From positions 248,001 to 312,000 of the forward strand of contig JARULB010000004.1 of NCBI GenBank assembly GCA_029688905.1: a stretch of 64,000 nucleotides of DNA, read 5' to 3'. The notes under the pieces were generated by a model that saw only the letters and a program-made list of their open reading frames with translations, was not told the origin of the DNA and ran no database searches. A program made the position numbers and the translations under genes. Each line of letters starts with the position of its first letter. Positions within the stretch are counted from its first letter, which is position 1. The stretch comes from Balneolales bacterium ANBcel1. Lineage in GTDB: Bacteria > Bacteroidota > Rhodothermia > Balneolales > Natronogracilivirgulaceae. This document shows positions 47,413 through 56,740 of this stretch, piece by piece.

Positions 47413-48573
47413 CTAATCCACGATGAAACGGGGGATGTCGCGCGGTAGCCTCACAAGAGTTTCATAATTGACGTTGTTCAGCAGGTCACTGAACGATGAC
47501 ACGGTGATTCTGTTGTTTTTCTGGCTTCCGACCAGTACCACCTCATCGCCTCGTTTGACCCCCGGACAGTGTGAAACGTCCACGATCAGCATATTCATAT
47601 TGACCATGCCGATCACCGGAACCCTGCGGCCGTGAACAAGCACTTTGCCGAGGTTGCTGAGGCTTCGGTTGAACCCGTGGCTGTACCCGACCGGAATCGT
47701 CGCCGTCACCGTATCATCCGTAGCCTGATAGGCCGTGCCGTATCCGATGAATTCACCCGAGTTGACCGTTTTAATGCTCATGATCCTGGTTTTCCAGCTG
47801 ATTATCTGACGAAGCGGGTTTTCGGTCATTTTTTTGCGGCCGTTCTGCGTCAGATACTGCATGTGTGTCTCTTTGCTGGGCCAGTACCCGTATTGCGCAA
47901 TACCTATGCGCACCATATTCATCCGGGTTTGCGGATAGGAAATGAGCGGTGCGGAGCAAGCGGTATGACGCATCTCCGAAGCTACCCCCTTTTTCCGCAG
48001 ATACCACTGGTACCGGTTGAAGTTGGCGATCTGGTTCTGGATTCTCAGATAGTTTGCCACACTCTCGGCGCCCGCAAAATGGGTGTTGATACCCTTCACA
48101 TGGAGGTGTTCCCCGTTGTCGAGCAGAAACCCGACAAGCTTTTCGCGATCCTCCCAGGCGAAACCGATTCGGTTCATGCCGGTTTCCAGTTCGACATGGA
48201 TCTGTGCTCTCTTTTTCTGCTCCACAGCGGTTTTGACGGCTGCACGCAGCCGGTCGAACTCAAAAACATAAAATGAGATGTCGTTTTCGATGGCCCAGTC
48301 GAGCTCGTTGTCGTCGATCATTCCCATAATCATCACATGGGAGTGCTCATTCTTGACCATGTGGGCACGCAGGGCTTCATCCGCACTGTGCACCCCGAAA
48401 TAGTCGACCCCGCACTCCTCGGCCAGTGATACGAAGTGCTCGATACCGTGCCCGTAGGCATTGCCTTTTACCACGGAACAGAAACGGGCTTCCGGGCCCG
48501 CCAGCCCCTTCAAAAAACGAAGGTTGGCTTTCAGCGCCGTTTTGTTGATTTCAATATAGGATGTGTGAAACAT
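47413..48573 (-). CDS. alr: Alanine racemase, fold-III type, copy 2
   Basis: Second canonical Alr in the window. It has FCSVVKGNAYGHG with PLP Lys36, ELETGMNRIGF, HTACSAPLI, IGIAQYGYWPS and GYGTAYQAT with Tyr278, followed by TIPVGYSHGFNR. It differs in length (386) and motif detail from the copy at 18811-19902 (for example VKGNAYGHG against VKANAYGHG), so they are not a recent duplication. It ends a run of six minus-strand genes with an M20 amidohydrolase, M23 peptidase, another racemase, GNAT and Na+ symporter, hinting at a salvage role rather than basic cell-wall supply. Confidence 0.93.
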   Translation of the reverse strand: MFHTSYIEINKTALKANLRFLKGLAGPEARFCSVVKGNAYGHGIEHFVSLAEECGVDYFGVHSADEALRAHMVKNEHSHVMIMGMIDDNELDWAIENDISFYVFEFDRLRAAVKTAVEQKKRAQIHVELETGMNRIGFAWEDREKLVGFLLDNGEHLHVKGINTHFAGAESVANYLRIQNQIANFNRYQWYLRKKGVASEMRHTACSAPLISYPQTRMNMVRIGIAQYGYWPSKETHMQYLTQNGRKKMTENPLRQIISWKTRIMSIKTVNSGEFIGYGTAYQATDDTVTATIPVGYSHGFNRSLSNLGKVLVHGRRVPVIGMVNMNMLIVDVSHCPGVKRGDEVVLVGSQKNNRITVSSFSDLLNNVNYETLVRLPRDIPRFIVD

Positions 48574-48666
48574 GAGATGGATCAGAACGTGGGTGTCTCC
48601 GGCTGCTATATATAACTATATAATACGTGTTAAAAAAACTCTGGCGCCATCAGGGCGATACCGGGT

Positions 48667-49833
48667 TTACCGCATTTTCAGGCGATCCGCAATACCCAGA
48701 AATAACGCCAGTCCGGTTTCCAGGAGTTCATCCGGAAAATCATATTCGGCATCGTGCATCTGGGGATGCTGTTCGCCGGCGCCCAGCCCGAACAGGGCTC
48801 CGTGATATCGTTTTGTGAAATGGCCGAAATCCTCCGACCACGAAAAGGGACGGGGGATGTGCCGAACGTCACTGACCCTGGCGGCTGCGCCTTTCCCGGA
48901 TTCGCGGCTCTCAGCAAGTCCCCGCGCAACTTCCTCTACAAGCGCCACCGATTCAGGGGTATTGCTGACCGGCTCAAACGACTCCGTCCATTCGTAATCC
49001 ATATCCAGCCGCCATTGTGACGCAACAGACCGCGTCATTTCCACGGCCTTTTCCCCGATCCGCTTCAGGTCATCGGGTTGGTGCGCCCGCAGGGTCGCCA
49101 TCAGTTCGGCGTATCCGGGCGTGGTCCCGAACGCCCGTTCTCCAATCCGGGCATGGATGATGGTAACGAGTCCCGCCCGGTCGAACGGTATGATGGTTCG
49201 CGGCAGCGCCTGCCAGTCGCGAATGAGTGCTGCAACCGCCGAAGACGGACTCCGCGCGTTCTCCGGATGGGCGGCGTGTGAGGTACTGCCTTTCAGGCGT
49301 ACAATCAATCCACAGGAACCGGCTGCAAACACCCCCTCACCCAAAAGCACCGAATGGAGGGGATATCCCGGGAGATTATGCAGCGCAAACACATGATCGG
49401 GAGCGATATCGGGCCATTTGTCGTCCTGAAGCATGCGCTCGGCACCCTCGCCGGTCTCTTCGGCCGGCTGAAAAAGCAGATACACCTTGCCCCGCCGAAG
49501 CGGATTCGCCTGCAGGTCACGGGCCAGGCCGATGAGAATGGCAATGTGCCCGTCATGTCCGCATTTGTGGGAAACCCCTTCCTGCAATGACGCGTAGGGA
49601 ATATCCAGCGATTCATGGATCGTAAGCGCGTCAAGCTCCGCGCGATACAGCAGCGACGGTCCTTCCCTGCCGCTGTCCAGGACCGCCAGCAGACCATGCC
49701 CGCCGATTCCCTCCGTGATGTCTTCAACCCCGGCCTCCCTCAGTTGTTCGGCAACAAAAGCGGCCGTCTTTTCTTCGTTGTGTGCCGTTTCGGCAAGAGT
49801 GTGCAGTTCCTTTCGGATTTGGACAAGATCCAT
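48667..49833 (-). CDS. M20-family amidohydrolase
   Basis: Zinc-dependent amidohydrolase of the hippurate hydrolase/N-acyl-L-amino-acid deacylase group. The metal site SHKCGHDGHIAIL (Cys91, His93) is intact, and FQPAEETGEGAERM carries the paired Glu (125/126) used as catalytic base and ligand. AELDALTIHES and later LFGLGAGEQHP are normal for the family. Length of 388 residues is typical. No signal peptide, so cytosolic. It lies 72 bases after the M23-like gene and 93 before alr on the same strand. N-acyl or peptide-linked amino acid hydrolysis is plausible from context. Confidence 0.9.
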   Translation of the reverse strand: MDLVQIRKELHTLAETAHNEEKTAAFVAEQLREAGVEDITEGIGGHGLLAVLDSGREGPSLLYRAELDALTIHESLDIPYASLQEGVSHKCGHDGHIAILIGLARDLQANPLRRGKVYLLFQPAEETGEGAERMLQDDKWPDIAPDHVFALHNLPGYPLHSVLLGEGVFAAGSCGLIVRLKGSTSHAAHPENARSPSSAVAALIRDWQALPRTIIPFDRAGLVTIIHARIGERAFGTTPGYAELMATLRAHQPDDLKRIGEKAVEMTRSVASQWRLDMDYEWTESFEPVSNTPESVALVEEVARGLAESRESGKGAAARVSDVRHIPRPFSWSEDFGHFTKRYHGALFGLGAGEQHPQMHDAEYDFPDELLETGLALFLGIADRLKMR

Positions 49834-49905
49834 GAAAAATAAAACGCTATTTCGGTGGTAACAATAAACCTTTCATAGATACCGAAAAACAGCGCGAAAA
49901 TAAAC

Positions 49906-50595
49906 TCAATAATAGCGGCCGGTAACCAGGGCCGGATCGGGATACCGCCCCAACGCTTCCGGAAGATCCCTTTCCGAAACCACCCCCGGCATGTCCGGTT
50001 CCGAAGGCGGTTCCAGCGACAGCTGGAAATGGAGATGCGGAGCCCATCCGCCGTTTTCATGCTCCCCTCCCACCAGGGCGATTTGCTGCCCTTTGCCGAA
50101 CGGCATCCCGGGGAACAAACCGGACAGGGAGCCTCTGGACAGGTGTCCGTAGAGCGCAAACAGTGCTCCTTCAGACGTATTTTCTGCCGTTTCCTGTTGC
50201 CCGTAGCGATTTCCTTTGGCCCGATCCCGAATCTGCTTCAGCAGATGCCGCACCACCGGTCCCTCATGCCGGGTGATGATGGTAGGCCCGTAATCCCCGT
50301 CGTTGGCATTGTCACGGAACATCAGCACCTCTCCATCGGCAAAAGCGTAAACAGGCGTCCCCTCCGGTACCCAGAAATCGAGCCCCATATGAATATCCCG
50401 CACCCCGCCAAAAAGTACCGAGCGATACATGTCACGGCGCTTTTCGTTATAGCGCCCGATGGATGGCGGATCGAGCGATATGGCATTGGGGTCGTAACCC
50501 CGGCTCAGATCGAGCACACGGTAACGATCGTCAATACGGACAACCGGATGGAAGCCAGCGTTGCCGGCTCTATCGTGCGGTTTTTCGATATTCAT
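49906..50595 (-). CDS. M23-fold peptidase without signal peptide
   Basis: LytM/M23-type zinc peptidase domain. The motif HMGLD (His69/Asp73) follows FGGVRDI and is followed by FWVPEGTPVYAFADGEV; YGHLS (His151) and WAPHLHFQL (His187, His189) complete a full metal site. Unusually, no signal peptide or membrane helix is visible, so the protein may act inside the cell. M23 domains without export signals are also known fused to class-III aminotransferases in PLP-linked proteins. At 229 residues it is a bare domain. Its neighbours are racemases and an amidohydrolase. The role in muropeptide or D-amino-acid metabolism is inferred. Confidence 0.82.
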   Translation of the reverse strand: MNIEKPHDRAGNAGFHPVVRIDDRYRVLDLSRGYDPNAISLDPPSIGRYNEKRRDMYRSVLFGGVRDIHMGLDFWVPEGTPVYAFADGEVLMFRDNANDGDYGPTIITRHEGPVVRHLLKQIRDRAKGNRYGQQETAENTSEGALFALYGHLSRGSLSGLFPGMPFGKGQQIALVGGEHENGGWAPHLHFQLSLEPPSEPDMPGVVSERDLPEALGRYPDPALVTGRYY

Positions 50596-50644
50596 GGAAG
50601 TGCTTGATCAAGAAACTGCCGGCTCCGCTGCCACGCCGGAACGT

Positions 50645-51715
50645 TTACTCAACCACCTTGTCGATATAATTCGAGTTCATGAGTCCGAGTGCGCCAACGT
50701 ATTTCAGGCGAAACGACACCATATCACCCACTTTGAGGTCGCGTTCGTTTTGTCCCACATTGACCACCAACATATCCGAACTGGCATCCACGATTTCGAT
50801 ATCCTTGCTCTTCGGGATCAGAAACTCCGGCTGGATATCGAGATATCCGATATCCAGAATCGCACGAAACGCGGTTTTTCCATACAGATCTTCGTCGATT
50901 TCAAGGGTTTCACCCTGCGGATTGGCCGCCAGGTCGCCGCTCGGAACCATCGGCTTTTCATGGATTTCAATTACCTGGGTGTAAAGCTCCAGCACGGAGG
51001 GCTCCATCCCTTCGATGGTTTCACCGGAAAACAGGTCGATTCCGAAATAGAGCGCTTCGCCCACCCTGAAATGGTTGACGCTTTCGGGCAGGTCACCGCG
51101 CAGAATCAGCGGCAGCACCACCGTAGTTCCGCCGGACACCCAGCGGATGGTGCGATTGAATTTCAGCTCGATGATCTGTTTGTACAGGGCAAGCTGGATG
51201 AGCTTGTCGGAGCTGGGCATTACGCCGTGGAGGCAGTTGAGGTTGGTTCCCAGTCCGATGACTTCGATATTCGGCAGTTTGAAGATTTCGCCGTAAAAAT
51301 CGATCAAATCTTCGCGCATCACTCCCTCCCGCAGGTCACCCATTTCGATCATGATGATGATCATATGCTTGCGGTTCTGTTTGACCGCCTCTTCCGACAG
51401 CAGCCGAATGGTTTCCAACTCGGTGTTGAAGCTGACATCGGCATATTTCACCACATCACTGATGTACTTTTTGGGTGGGGGCTTGATGTAAACGGTTTGG
51501 ACATCCGGATCGATGCTCTTGACCACCTTCAGGTTACTTACCCTGGAGTCGTGGATTTCACGTGCACCGAGATTGATCACCTCGCTTATGTACTCCCTGT
51601 TCCCGCAGAACAGTTTGGTGACCACTCCCCATTCAATGTCATGCTTGTCGAAAAGACTCTCCAGAAAAGCATAATTGTGTTTTAGTTTGTCACGATACAG
51701 CTTCAGATAAGCCAT
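50645..51715 (-). CDS. Alanine/ornithine racemase-like PLP enzyme
   Basis: Fold-III PLP enzyme of the alanine/ornithine racemase family, distinct from classical Alr. The PLP Lys is in GVVTKLFCGN (Lys34). Other conserved pieces are GAREIHDSRVSNLK, MIEMGDLREGV, GLGTNLNCLHG, VSGGTTVVLP and FRVGEALYFGIDLFSG, the last typical of this family. Length of 356 residues is normal. It begins two bases after the GNAT stop, which suggests tight coupling of the two. Substrate unknown. Confidence 0.9.
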   Translation of the reverse strand: MAYLKLYRDKLKHNYAFLESLFDKHDIEWGVVTKLFCGNREYISEVINLGAREIHDSRVSNLKVVKSIDPDVQTVYIKPPPKKYISDVVKYADVSFNTELETIRLLSEEAVKQNRKHMIIIMIEMGDLREGVMREDLIDFYGEIFKLPNIEVIGLGTNLNCLHGVMPSSDKLIQLALYKQIIELKFNRTIRWVSGGTTVVLPLILRGDLPESVNHFRVGEALYFGIDLFSGETIEGMEPSVLELYTQVIEIHEKPMVPSGDLAANPQGETLEIDEDLYGKTAFRAILDIGYLDIQPEFLIPKSKDIEIVDASSDMLVVNVGQNERDLKVGDMVSFRLKYVGALGLMNSNYIDKVVE

Positions 51716-51717
51716 AA

Positions 51718-52224
51718 TTATTTTTTAAACCTCATTTCGAGATATTTGTTCGTAAATCCGATACGTTCGTACAGCCGTTTGGCTGGGTTGTCCGGCTCGA
51801 CATGGAGCGCGACATCGCCGTCGGCATTTTGAATGGCCTGCTCCATCAGGGATTTGCCGATTCCGCGCCCCCTGGTGGAGGCATCCACGGCAATATAGAC
51901 CAGCAGGTTCTCGGGAATGTATCCGCTCATGCCGGTTTCGCAGGAAACGACGACACCAAGCAGTTTTCCATGGTCGCCGGTCGAGCCTTCGGAACCGGCG
52001 GCCCCGGCATGCTGTCCGGGAGTGCCCTCAAACGCAGCGAGAATAAAACCCCGGCGGTGTTCGACGATTCCCAGGGCATATTCCAGGCAATTCATGATCT
52101 GCTCCCTCGGGTCGCGAAAACGGTCGAGGTGCTCATGCAGAAAGTCGGCGATCTGATCGGGACTGACCGAGGCCTCCCTGTAGTTTTCCGGGGTAATGGT
52201 TTCGATGGTAAAATTTTTACTCAT
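51718..52224 (-). CDS. GNAT-family N-acetyltransferase
   Basis: Acetyl-CoA-dependent transferase. The acetyl-CoA pyrophosphate motif is RGRGIGKSLMEQAI in VYIAVDASTRGRG..., followed by LHVEPDNPAKRLYERIGFTNK, all standard for GNAT. Length of 168 residues fits one domain. It is squeezed between the symporter (12 bases) and the racemase (2 bases), so these three are very likely one transcript. Acetylation of an amino acid or amino sugar is a reasonable guess from context. Confidence 0.9.
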   Translation of the reverse strand: MSKNFTIETITPENYREASVSPDQIADFLHEHLDRFRDPREQIMNCLEYALGIVEHRRGFILAAFEGTPGQHAGAAGSEGSTGDHGKLLGVVVSCETGMSGYIPENLLVYIAVDASTRGRGIGKSLMEQAIQNADGDVALHVEPDNPAKRLYERIGFTNKYLEMRFKK

Positions 52225-52236
52225 AATGGTATAACG

Positions 52237-53703
52237 TTATTTATTATCAGGTATCGCATAGGAAAGCCCCACAAAAACCAGCAGAGATACTCCCAGTCCA
52301 AAGATAATGGGATCCAGGCCAAACGGCATGGTTATATGCCAGGGCATGGCAAAAGGCAGGCTGTCGTCGGAAAGCAGAGTAAGCGCCAGCGTGAGCGTCC
52401 CGCCCGTGATCATGGACCACCAGGCCGCTGCACTGCTGCTCCGCTTCCAGTACAACCCGCCGACGATCGGAACCAGCAGCGCCGAGACCATGAACGCGTA
52501 GGAATAGAGCATGATCTGCAGCACGGTATCGAAGACTGCTGCCAGCATGAACGCCAGGAGGCCGAGTACCAGGGTCACAATTTGGGACAATCGGATGGCG
52601 GAAAGGCGTCCGGTGTCAATTTTGAACCACTTTTCAAGAATATCGGTGGTGACATTTCCAGACGCGGCCACCAGACAGCTGTCGGCAGTGGACATGATGG
52701 CCGAGAAATAGGCGGACATCATCAGGCCCATGAGTCCGACCGGCAGAACCGTCCGCAGCAACATCGGCAGGCCTTCTTCATGATGCATCTCCGAGGCCAT
52801 TTCGTAGCCCATGTAGGCGAACATCCCCTGGTCAGCGGCCACCCGGGCAAACAGGCCGAGCAGCACGCCCATGAACGCCATCACCGGCCATTCCAGAAGT
52901 CCGGCCAGATACCACGCCTTTTTTGCCTCTTTCTCTGTTCGTGTGGCATAGATGCGTTGGTAGAGGGTCATCCCCACAAACCATATCGGCAGGATGGTGA
53001 TGCCCCAGTTGACCAGCTGCTGCCAGCTGATATTCCTCAGTGAAAGCATTTCCGGGGGAACTGTCTCGCGGATCGCCTCGATGCCCCCCACAGCGAAATA
53101 GCCGATGGGAATGCCGATAAAAATGAGTCCGCCTAACAACAAAATCCATTGGAAGGTATCGGTGTAGATGACGGCCTTGATCCCGCCCATCACGGTGTAG
53201 ACGATAATAATGAATGCCATGAGATAAAGCGCGGCATCCAGGCTCATACCGTCAAATGAGGCGGAGGCCAGCCGTGCGCCGGCCAGCATCTGTGAGCTGC
53301 TGAAGCCGACATACCCGATGGCCGAGATGATCCCCGCCAGAAAAGCTACCCTGGCGTTAAAGAAGTGGTTGAACACCTCGGGCATGGTGAAAAAGCCCTG
53401 CTCTGTGGAGAGGTTCTTGACTTTGGGTATGAGGAAAACCGCGGCAAGCCAGGCACCGAGAAACCCGGTGAACAGCATCCATGAACCGGCGATTCCCATC
53501 AGAAAACCGAGACCGCCCAGGCCGATGGAAAATCCGCCCCCGACATCGGTGGCGACCACGGAGAGCCCGACATGCCCGTATCCCATTTTCCTGCCGCCAA
53601 TATAGTACTCCTCGGCGCCCTTATTTCTGAAATAGAAATAGGTTCCGATCCCAAGAATTACGAGGAAATAGAGAACAAATACGGTCAGATCAACAGGATT
53701 CAT
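52237..53703 (-). CDS. Sodium:solute symporter (SSS family)
   Basis: Inner-membrane Na+-coupled importer. About 12-13 hydrophobic segments are visible, starting with LTVFVLYFLVILGIGTYFYFRNKG, the SSS-type EEYYIGGRKMGYGHVGLSVVATDVGGG, and a GYVGFSSSQMLAGARLAS segment in TM4-5. Length of 488 residues is normal. Substrate cannot be assigned, but it heads the cluster with GNAT, racemase, M23 and M20 genes, which suggests an amino-acid or peptide-like substrate. Confidence 0.92.
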   Translation of the reverse strand: MNPVDLTVFVLYFLVILGIGTYFYFRNKGAEEYYIGGRKMGYGHVGLSVVATDVGGGFSIGLGGLGFLMGIAGSWMLFTGFLGAWLAAVFLIPKVKNLSTEQGFFTMPEVFNHFFNARVAFLAGIISAIGYVGFSSSQMLAGARLASASFDGMSLDAALYLMAFIIIVYTVMGGIKAVIYTDTFQWILLLGGLIFIGIPIGYFAVGGIEAIRETVPPEMLSLRNISWQQLVNWGITILPIWFVGMTLYQRIYATRTEKEAKKAWYLAGLLEWPVMAFMGVLLGLFARVAADQGMFAYMGYEMASEMHHEEGLPMLLRTVLPVGLMGLMMSAYFSAIMSTADSCLVAASGNVTTDILEKWFKIDTGRLSAIRLSQIVTLVLGLLAFMLAAVFDTVLQIMLYSYAFMVSALLVPIVGGLYWKRSSSAAAWWSMITGGTLTLALTLLSDDSLPFAMPWHITMPFGLDPIIFGLGVSLLVFVGLSYAIPDNK

Positions 53704-53885
53704 CTGTCGGAGGGTATTTCAGTCCGGCAAGAACAGGCGTTGAAACGTATGGTGAGTGCGTGCGGAATTACAGGACACGATTTTTGGTTACAAAGTGACG
53801 CAACAGCCTCCAAAGATTGCCATTATTACAGGCAATAGCAAACTGACATCCTGTACGATAATGTGTATCTTGTATATTGCGAGGC

Positions 53886-53921
53886 GAAAAAACAGGCCGT
53901 AATCAATGCAATCCGGCCTGT
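53886..53921 (-). terminator. Terminator-like hairpin between osmC and the symporter
   Basis: ACAGGCCG (53892-53899) and CGGCCTGT (53914-53921) form a perfect 8-pair stem with a 14-base loop. On the minus strand it is followed by a T-run (53886-53892). It is about 185 bases upstream of the symporter start and also lies in the osmC leader. It could terminate antisense RNA or act as a leader attenuator. Confidence 0.5.
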
Positions 53922-53972
53922 CCCGGCACCCACGCCTCCAACGGTAACCATCCACCCGGCAACACGATTCTC

Positions 53973-54392
53973 ATGAAGATAAAACTGCACCGTATCGACG
54001 ACGCTTTTCATCTGAAGGCCTCCAATGAACTTGGTAACAGCATAGAAATGGACGGCGCTCCAAAAATCGGCGGGTCCGACAAGGCGGCCCGACCCATGGA
54101 GGTGCTGCTGATGAGCCTGGCCGGCTGCAGCTCCATGGATGTGCTGGATATCCTGAAAAAACAGCGCCAGCACGTCGAAGAGTACCGGGTGGAAGTCGAT
54201 GCGAAGCGCGATCAGGAGAACATCCCCGCCCTTTTCACCGACGTGCATGTCCATTTCCATGTGAAGGGCGACCTGAGTGAGAAGAAAGTGGAGCGGGCCG
54301 TGCGGATGTCGATGGAAACCTACTGCTCGGTAACCAAAATACTCGAGAAAACGGCCCGGATCACGTGGGAAGCGACGGTGGAACAGGGGTGA
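53973..54392 (+). CDS. OsmC-family peroxiredoxin
   Basis: Probable peroxide-reducing or redox protein. ATG 53973 is chosen over the upstream frame because it starts the OsmC fold directly. The paired redox Cys are present: LMSLAGCSSMDVLDIL (Cys52) and METYCSVTKIL (Cys118). SNELGNSIEMDGAPKIGG and ARPMEVLL are typical of the YhfA-like branch. Length of 139 residues is normal. It is divergent from the symporter operon. Confidence 0.93.
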   Translation: MKIKLHRIDDAFHLKASNELGNSIEMDGAPKIGGSDKAARPMEVLLMSLAGCSSMDVLDILKKQRQHVEEYRVEVDAKRDQENIPALFTDVHVHFHVKGDLSEKKVERAVRMSMETYCSVTKILEKTARITWEATVEQG

Positions 54393-54463
54393 TATTCGGA
54401 TATATCCCGGCTATTTTTATTATATTGGTCGATTCAACTATTTGATTTTCATCTCTTAAATTA

Positions 54464-56737
54464 TTGGATGTTTTGCCGGCAACTCACTACGCACGTTTCC
54501 AAGTCCTTGTTATTGCCTGTCTGATCTGCTGTTCGTTACCCGCATTCTCGCTTGCACAGGAAGTGCAGCTGCGCGGGATCATTACGGATGCTGATGACGG
54601 CCAGCCCGTTGAAGGGGCTCATATCCTCCTGACCGATGAGGACGGCACGTTTTCCAGAGGGGCGGCAACGGACAGGAACGGCCTCTATCGCCTCGCCCGG
54701 ATTCCGGAAGGCACCTATCGCATCAGAATCAGCTATATCGGTTACCACACATTCGAAGAGACGATTGAGATCCCCGCCGACGAAGCTTCCCTGCTGTTCA
54801 ATGCCAGAATCCAGGCAGACCGCACCATGCTGGATGAATTGACAATCACCGTCCCGAATCAGGCGGCGCGGCTGTCTGGCGGACACCAGCGGGTGGCTCC
54901 CGTTGATCTCCAGAGGGTGGTCACACCTGCTGCCGGCGGCGATATTGCCAGCTATCTGCAGGTGCTGCCCGGAGTGGTCGCTGCCGGCGACCGGGGCGGC
55001 CAGCTTTTCGTGCGGGGCGGCACCTCCTCCGAAAACCTGGTCCTGGTTGACGGTATGACCATTTACCAGCCGTTTCATATCGTAGGATACTTCTCCGCCT
55101 TCCCCCAGGAGCTGTTGGCCAACGCCGACTTTTATGCCGGCGGGTTTGAAACCCGATACTCCGGCCGTATCTCCTCGGTACTGGATGTCCGCATGAGGGA
55201 CGGGAATTTCCAGAAAGCGACGGGTTCCGGTTCCATAAGCCCGTTTCTTGCCGAGATATTTGCCGAAGGACCTGTCAGCGAAGGGCGGTCGTCCTGGATC
55301 GGCAGCTTCCGGAGGTCTCATATCGAACACACCGACGAATTGTTCATGAGCGAAGAACAGCCCGTCCATTTTGAAAGCCAGTTTTTGAAATACACGCACC
55401 TGAGTGACGCCGGCACCCGGTGTTCCGGCATGGCCATGCACACCTACGATCGCGGCAGGATGGATCAGGCATCCGGCGACAGTTTCTGGTGGAGGAATCT
55501 GGTAACCGGAGTCGGCTGCACCCACATCACCACCGACCCCGATATCTACCTCGACTTCAACACCGGCATCTCCCACCTTTCAAACGGCATGGGCGGCACT
55601 CCGGCATCGGACCTCACCTCGTCCATCACGAAAATCAATACGGATCTCAACATCAATCAGCATGTCGGGTCGGTACGCCTTACCTACGGGCTGAACACCC
55701 ATATGAAATGGCTTCGTTACGACATCTCCGAGATGTTTCATATCCCGGACGACGACCTGGAAATCTTCCTGGGTCTCGGCGGACATGTCGAAGCTTCCAT
55801 TCCTCTGGGCGATTTCAATTTACGGCCCGGTGTTGCGGCCAACTTCTATACCGGCGGCTACTCGCCTAGCCTGGAGCCGAGATTCCGGCTGGCCTGGCAG
55901 CCGTTCGGCAGCGAGCGTCAGGAACTCAACGCCTCGGTGGGTTACTACCGGCAGCTGGTTACCGGAGTCACCGACCTCAGGGATGTGGGTTCCGCATTTC
56001 TCGCCTGGATGCCCGTTCCGGAGGATCGACAGATGAGTTCGATTCACTACCTCATCGGCTGGCAGCAGCGGTTTGCGAACGGTCTGCAGTTTTCCGCAGA
56101 GGCCTATCACAAAAACATGTCCAATATCCCGGTAACGGTTTGGAGTACAACGGCTACCTTTACCACCGACCTGGAATACGCGGACGGCAACGTCTACGGT
56201 GCCGATGTGCGGCTGGAATACGGCAACCAATGGTTCTACGGCTTCGTCGGATACGGGTACTCCTGGACAAAATACCGCTCCGGGCAGGACCATTTTATGG
56301 AGTGGTTCGGAACCCCGGTGCAATCGTACCACCCGGCTCATGACCGGCGGCACCAGCTTAACACCTCCCTGTCCACCGATATCGCCGATTACACCTTCAC
56401 TGTGGGATGGCAGATGGGCACGGGGCTTCCGTTTACACGGCATATGGGTTTCGATTCCATGCTTCCGTTCGACCAGGGCCTGCCCAATGTGATAGGACAG
56501 TACGGAACCCCCAGAGCGATACTGGACAAGCCGTTTCAGGGGCGTACGCCGGTATTCCATCGCCTGGATGTCTCTGTCAACCGGTCCTTTGTTATTGGTT
56601 CCGCTACAACGGACATACAGGTCGGCGCCATCAACACTTACGGTCAGAACAACCTGTTCTACTATGACCTGTTCACCCAGCGAAGGATTGACCAGCTTCC
56701 GTTTGCCCCCTATGCATCCATGAGAATCAAGTTTTAG
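54464..56737 (+). CDS. TonB-dependent receptor with carboxypeptidase-regulatory-like N-terminus, second pair
   Basis: Outer-membrane transporter of the same type as at 6442-8772. It starts at a TTG (54464), because no ATG lies before the signal peptide FQVLVIACLICCSLPAFSLAQ; TTG 54473 is an alternative. The regulatory-like domain begins VQLRGIITDADDGQPVEGAHILL, the plug has IASYLQVLPGV and QLFVRGGTSSENLVLVDGM, and the barrel ends in FAPYASMRIKF. Length of 757 residues. A lipoprotein gene starts three bases after the stop. Ligand unknown. Confidence 0.9.
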   Translation: MDVLPATHYARFQVLVIACLICCSLPAFSLAQEVQLRGIITDADDGQPVEGAHILLTDEDGTFSRGAATDRNGLYRLARIPEGTYRIRISYIGYHTFEETIEIPADEASLLFNARIQADRTMLDELTITVPNQAARLSGGHQRVAPVDLQRVVTPAAGGDIASYLQVLPGVVAAGDRGGQLFVRGGTSSENLVLVDGMTIYQPFHIVGYFSAFPQELLANADFYAGGFETRYSGRISSVLDVRMRDGNFQKATGSGSISPFLAEIFAEGPVSEGRSSWIGSFRRSHIEHTDELFMSEEQPVHFESQFLKYTHLSDAGTRCSGMAMHTYDRGRMDQASGDSFWWRNLVTGVGCTHITTDPDIYLDFNTGISHLSNGMGGTPASDLTSSITKINTDLNINQHVGSVRLTYGLNTHMKWLRYDISEMFHIPDDDLEIFLGLGGHVEASIPLGDFNLRPGVAANFYTGGYSPSLEPRFRLAWQPFGSERQELNASVGYYRQLVTGVTDLRDVGSAFLAWMPVPEDRQMSSIHYLIGWQQRFANGLQFSAEAYHKNMSNIPVTVWSTTATFTTDLEYADGNVYGADVRLEYGNQWFYGFVGYGYSWTKYRSGQDHFMEWFGTPVQSYHPAHDRRHQLNTSLSTDIADYTFTVGWQMGTGLPFTRHMGFDSMLPFDQGLPNVIGQYGTPRAILDKPFQGRTPVFHRLDVSVNRSFVIGSATTDIQVGAINTYGQNNLFYYDLFTQRRIDQLPFAPYASMRIKF

Positions 56738-56740
56738 ACC

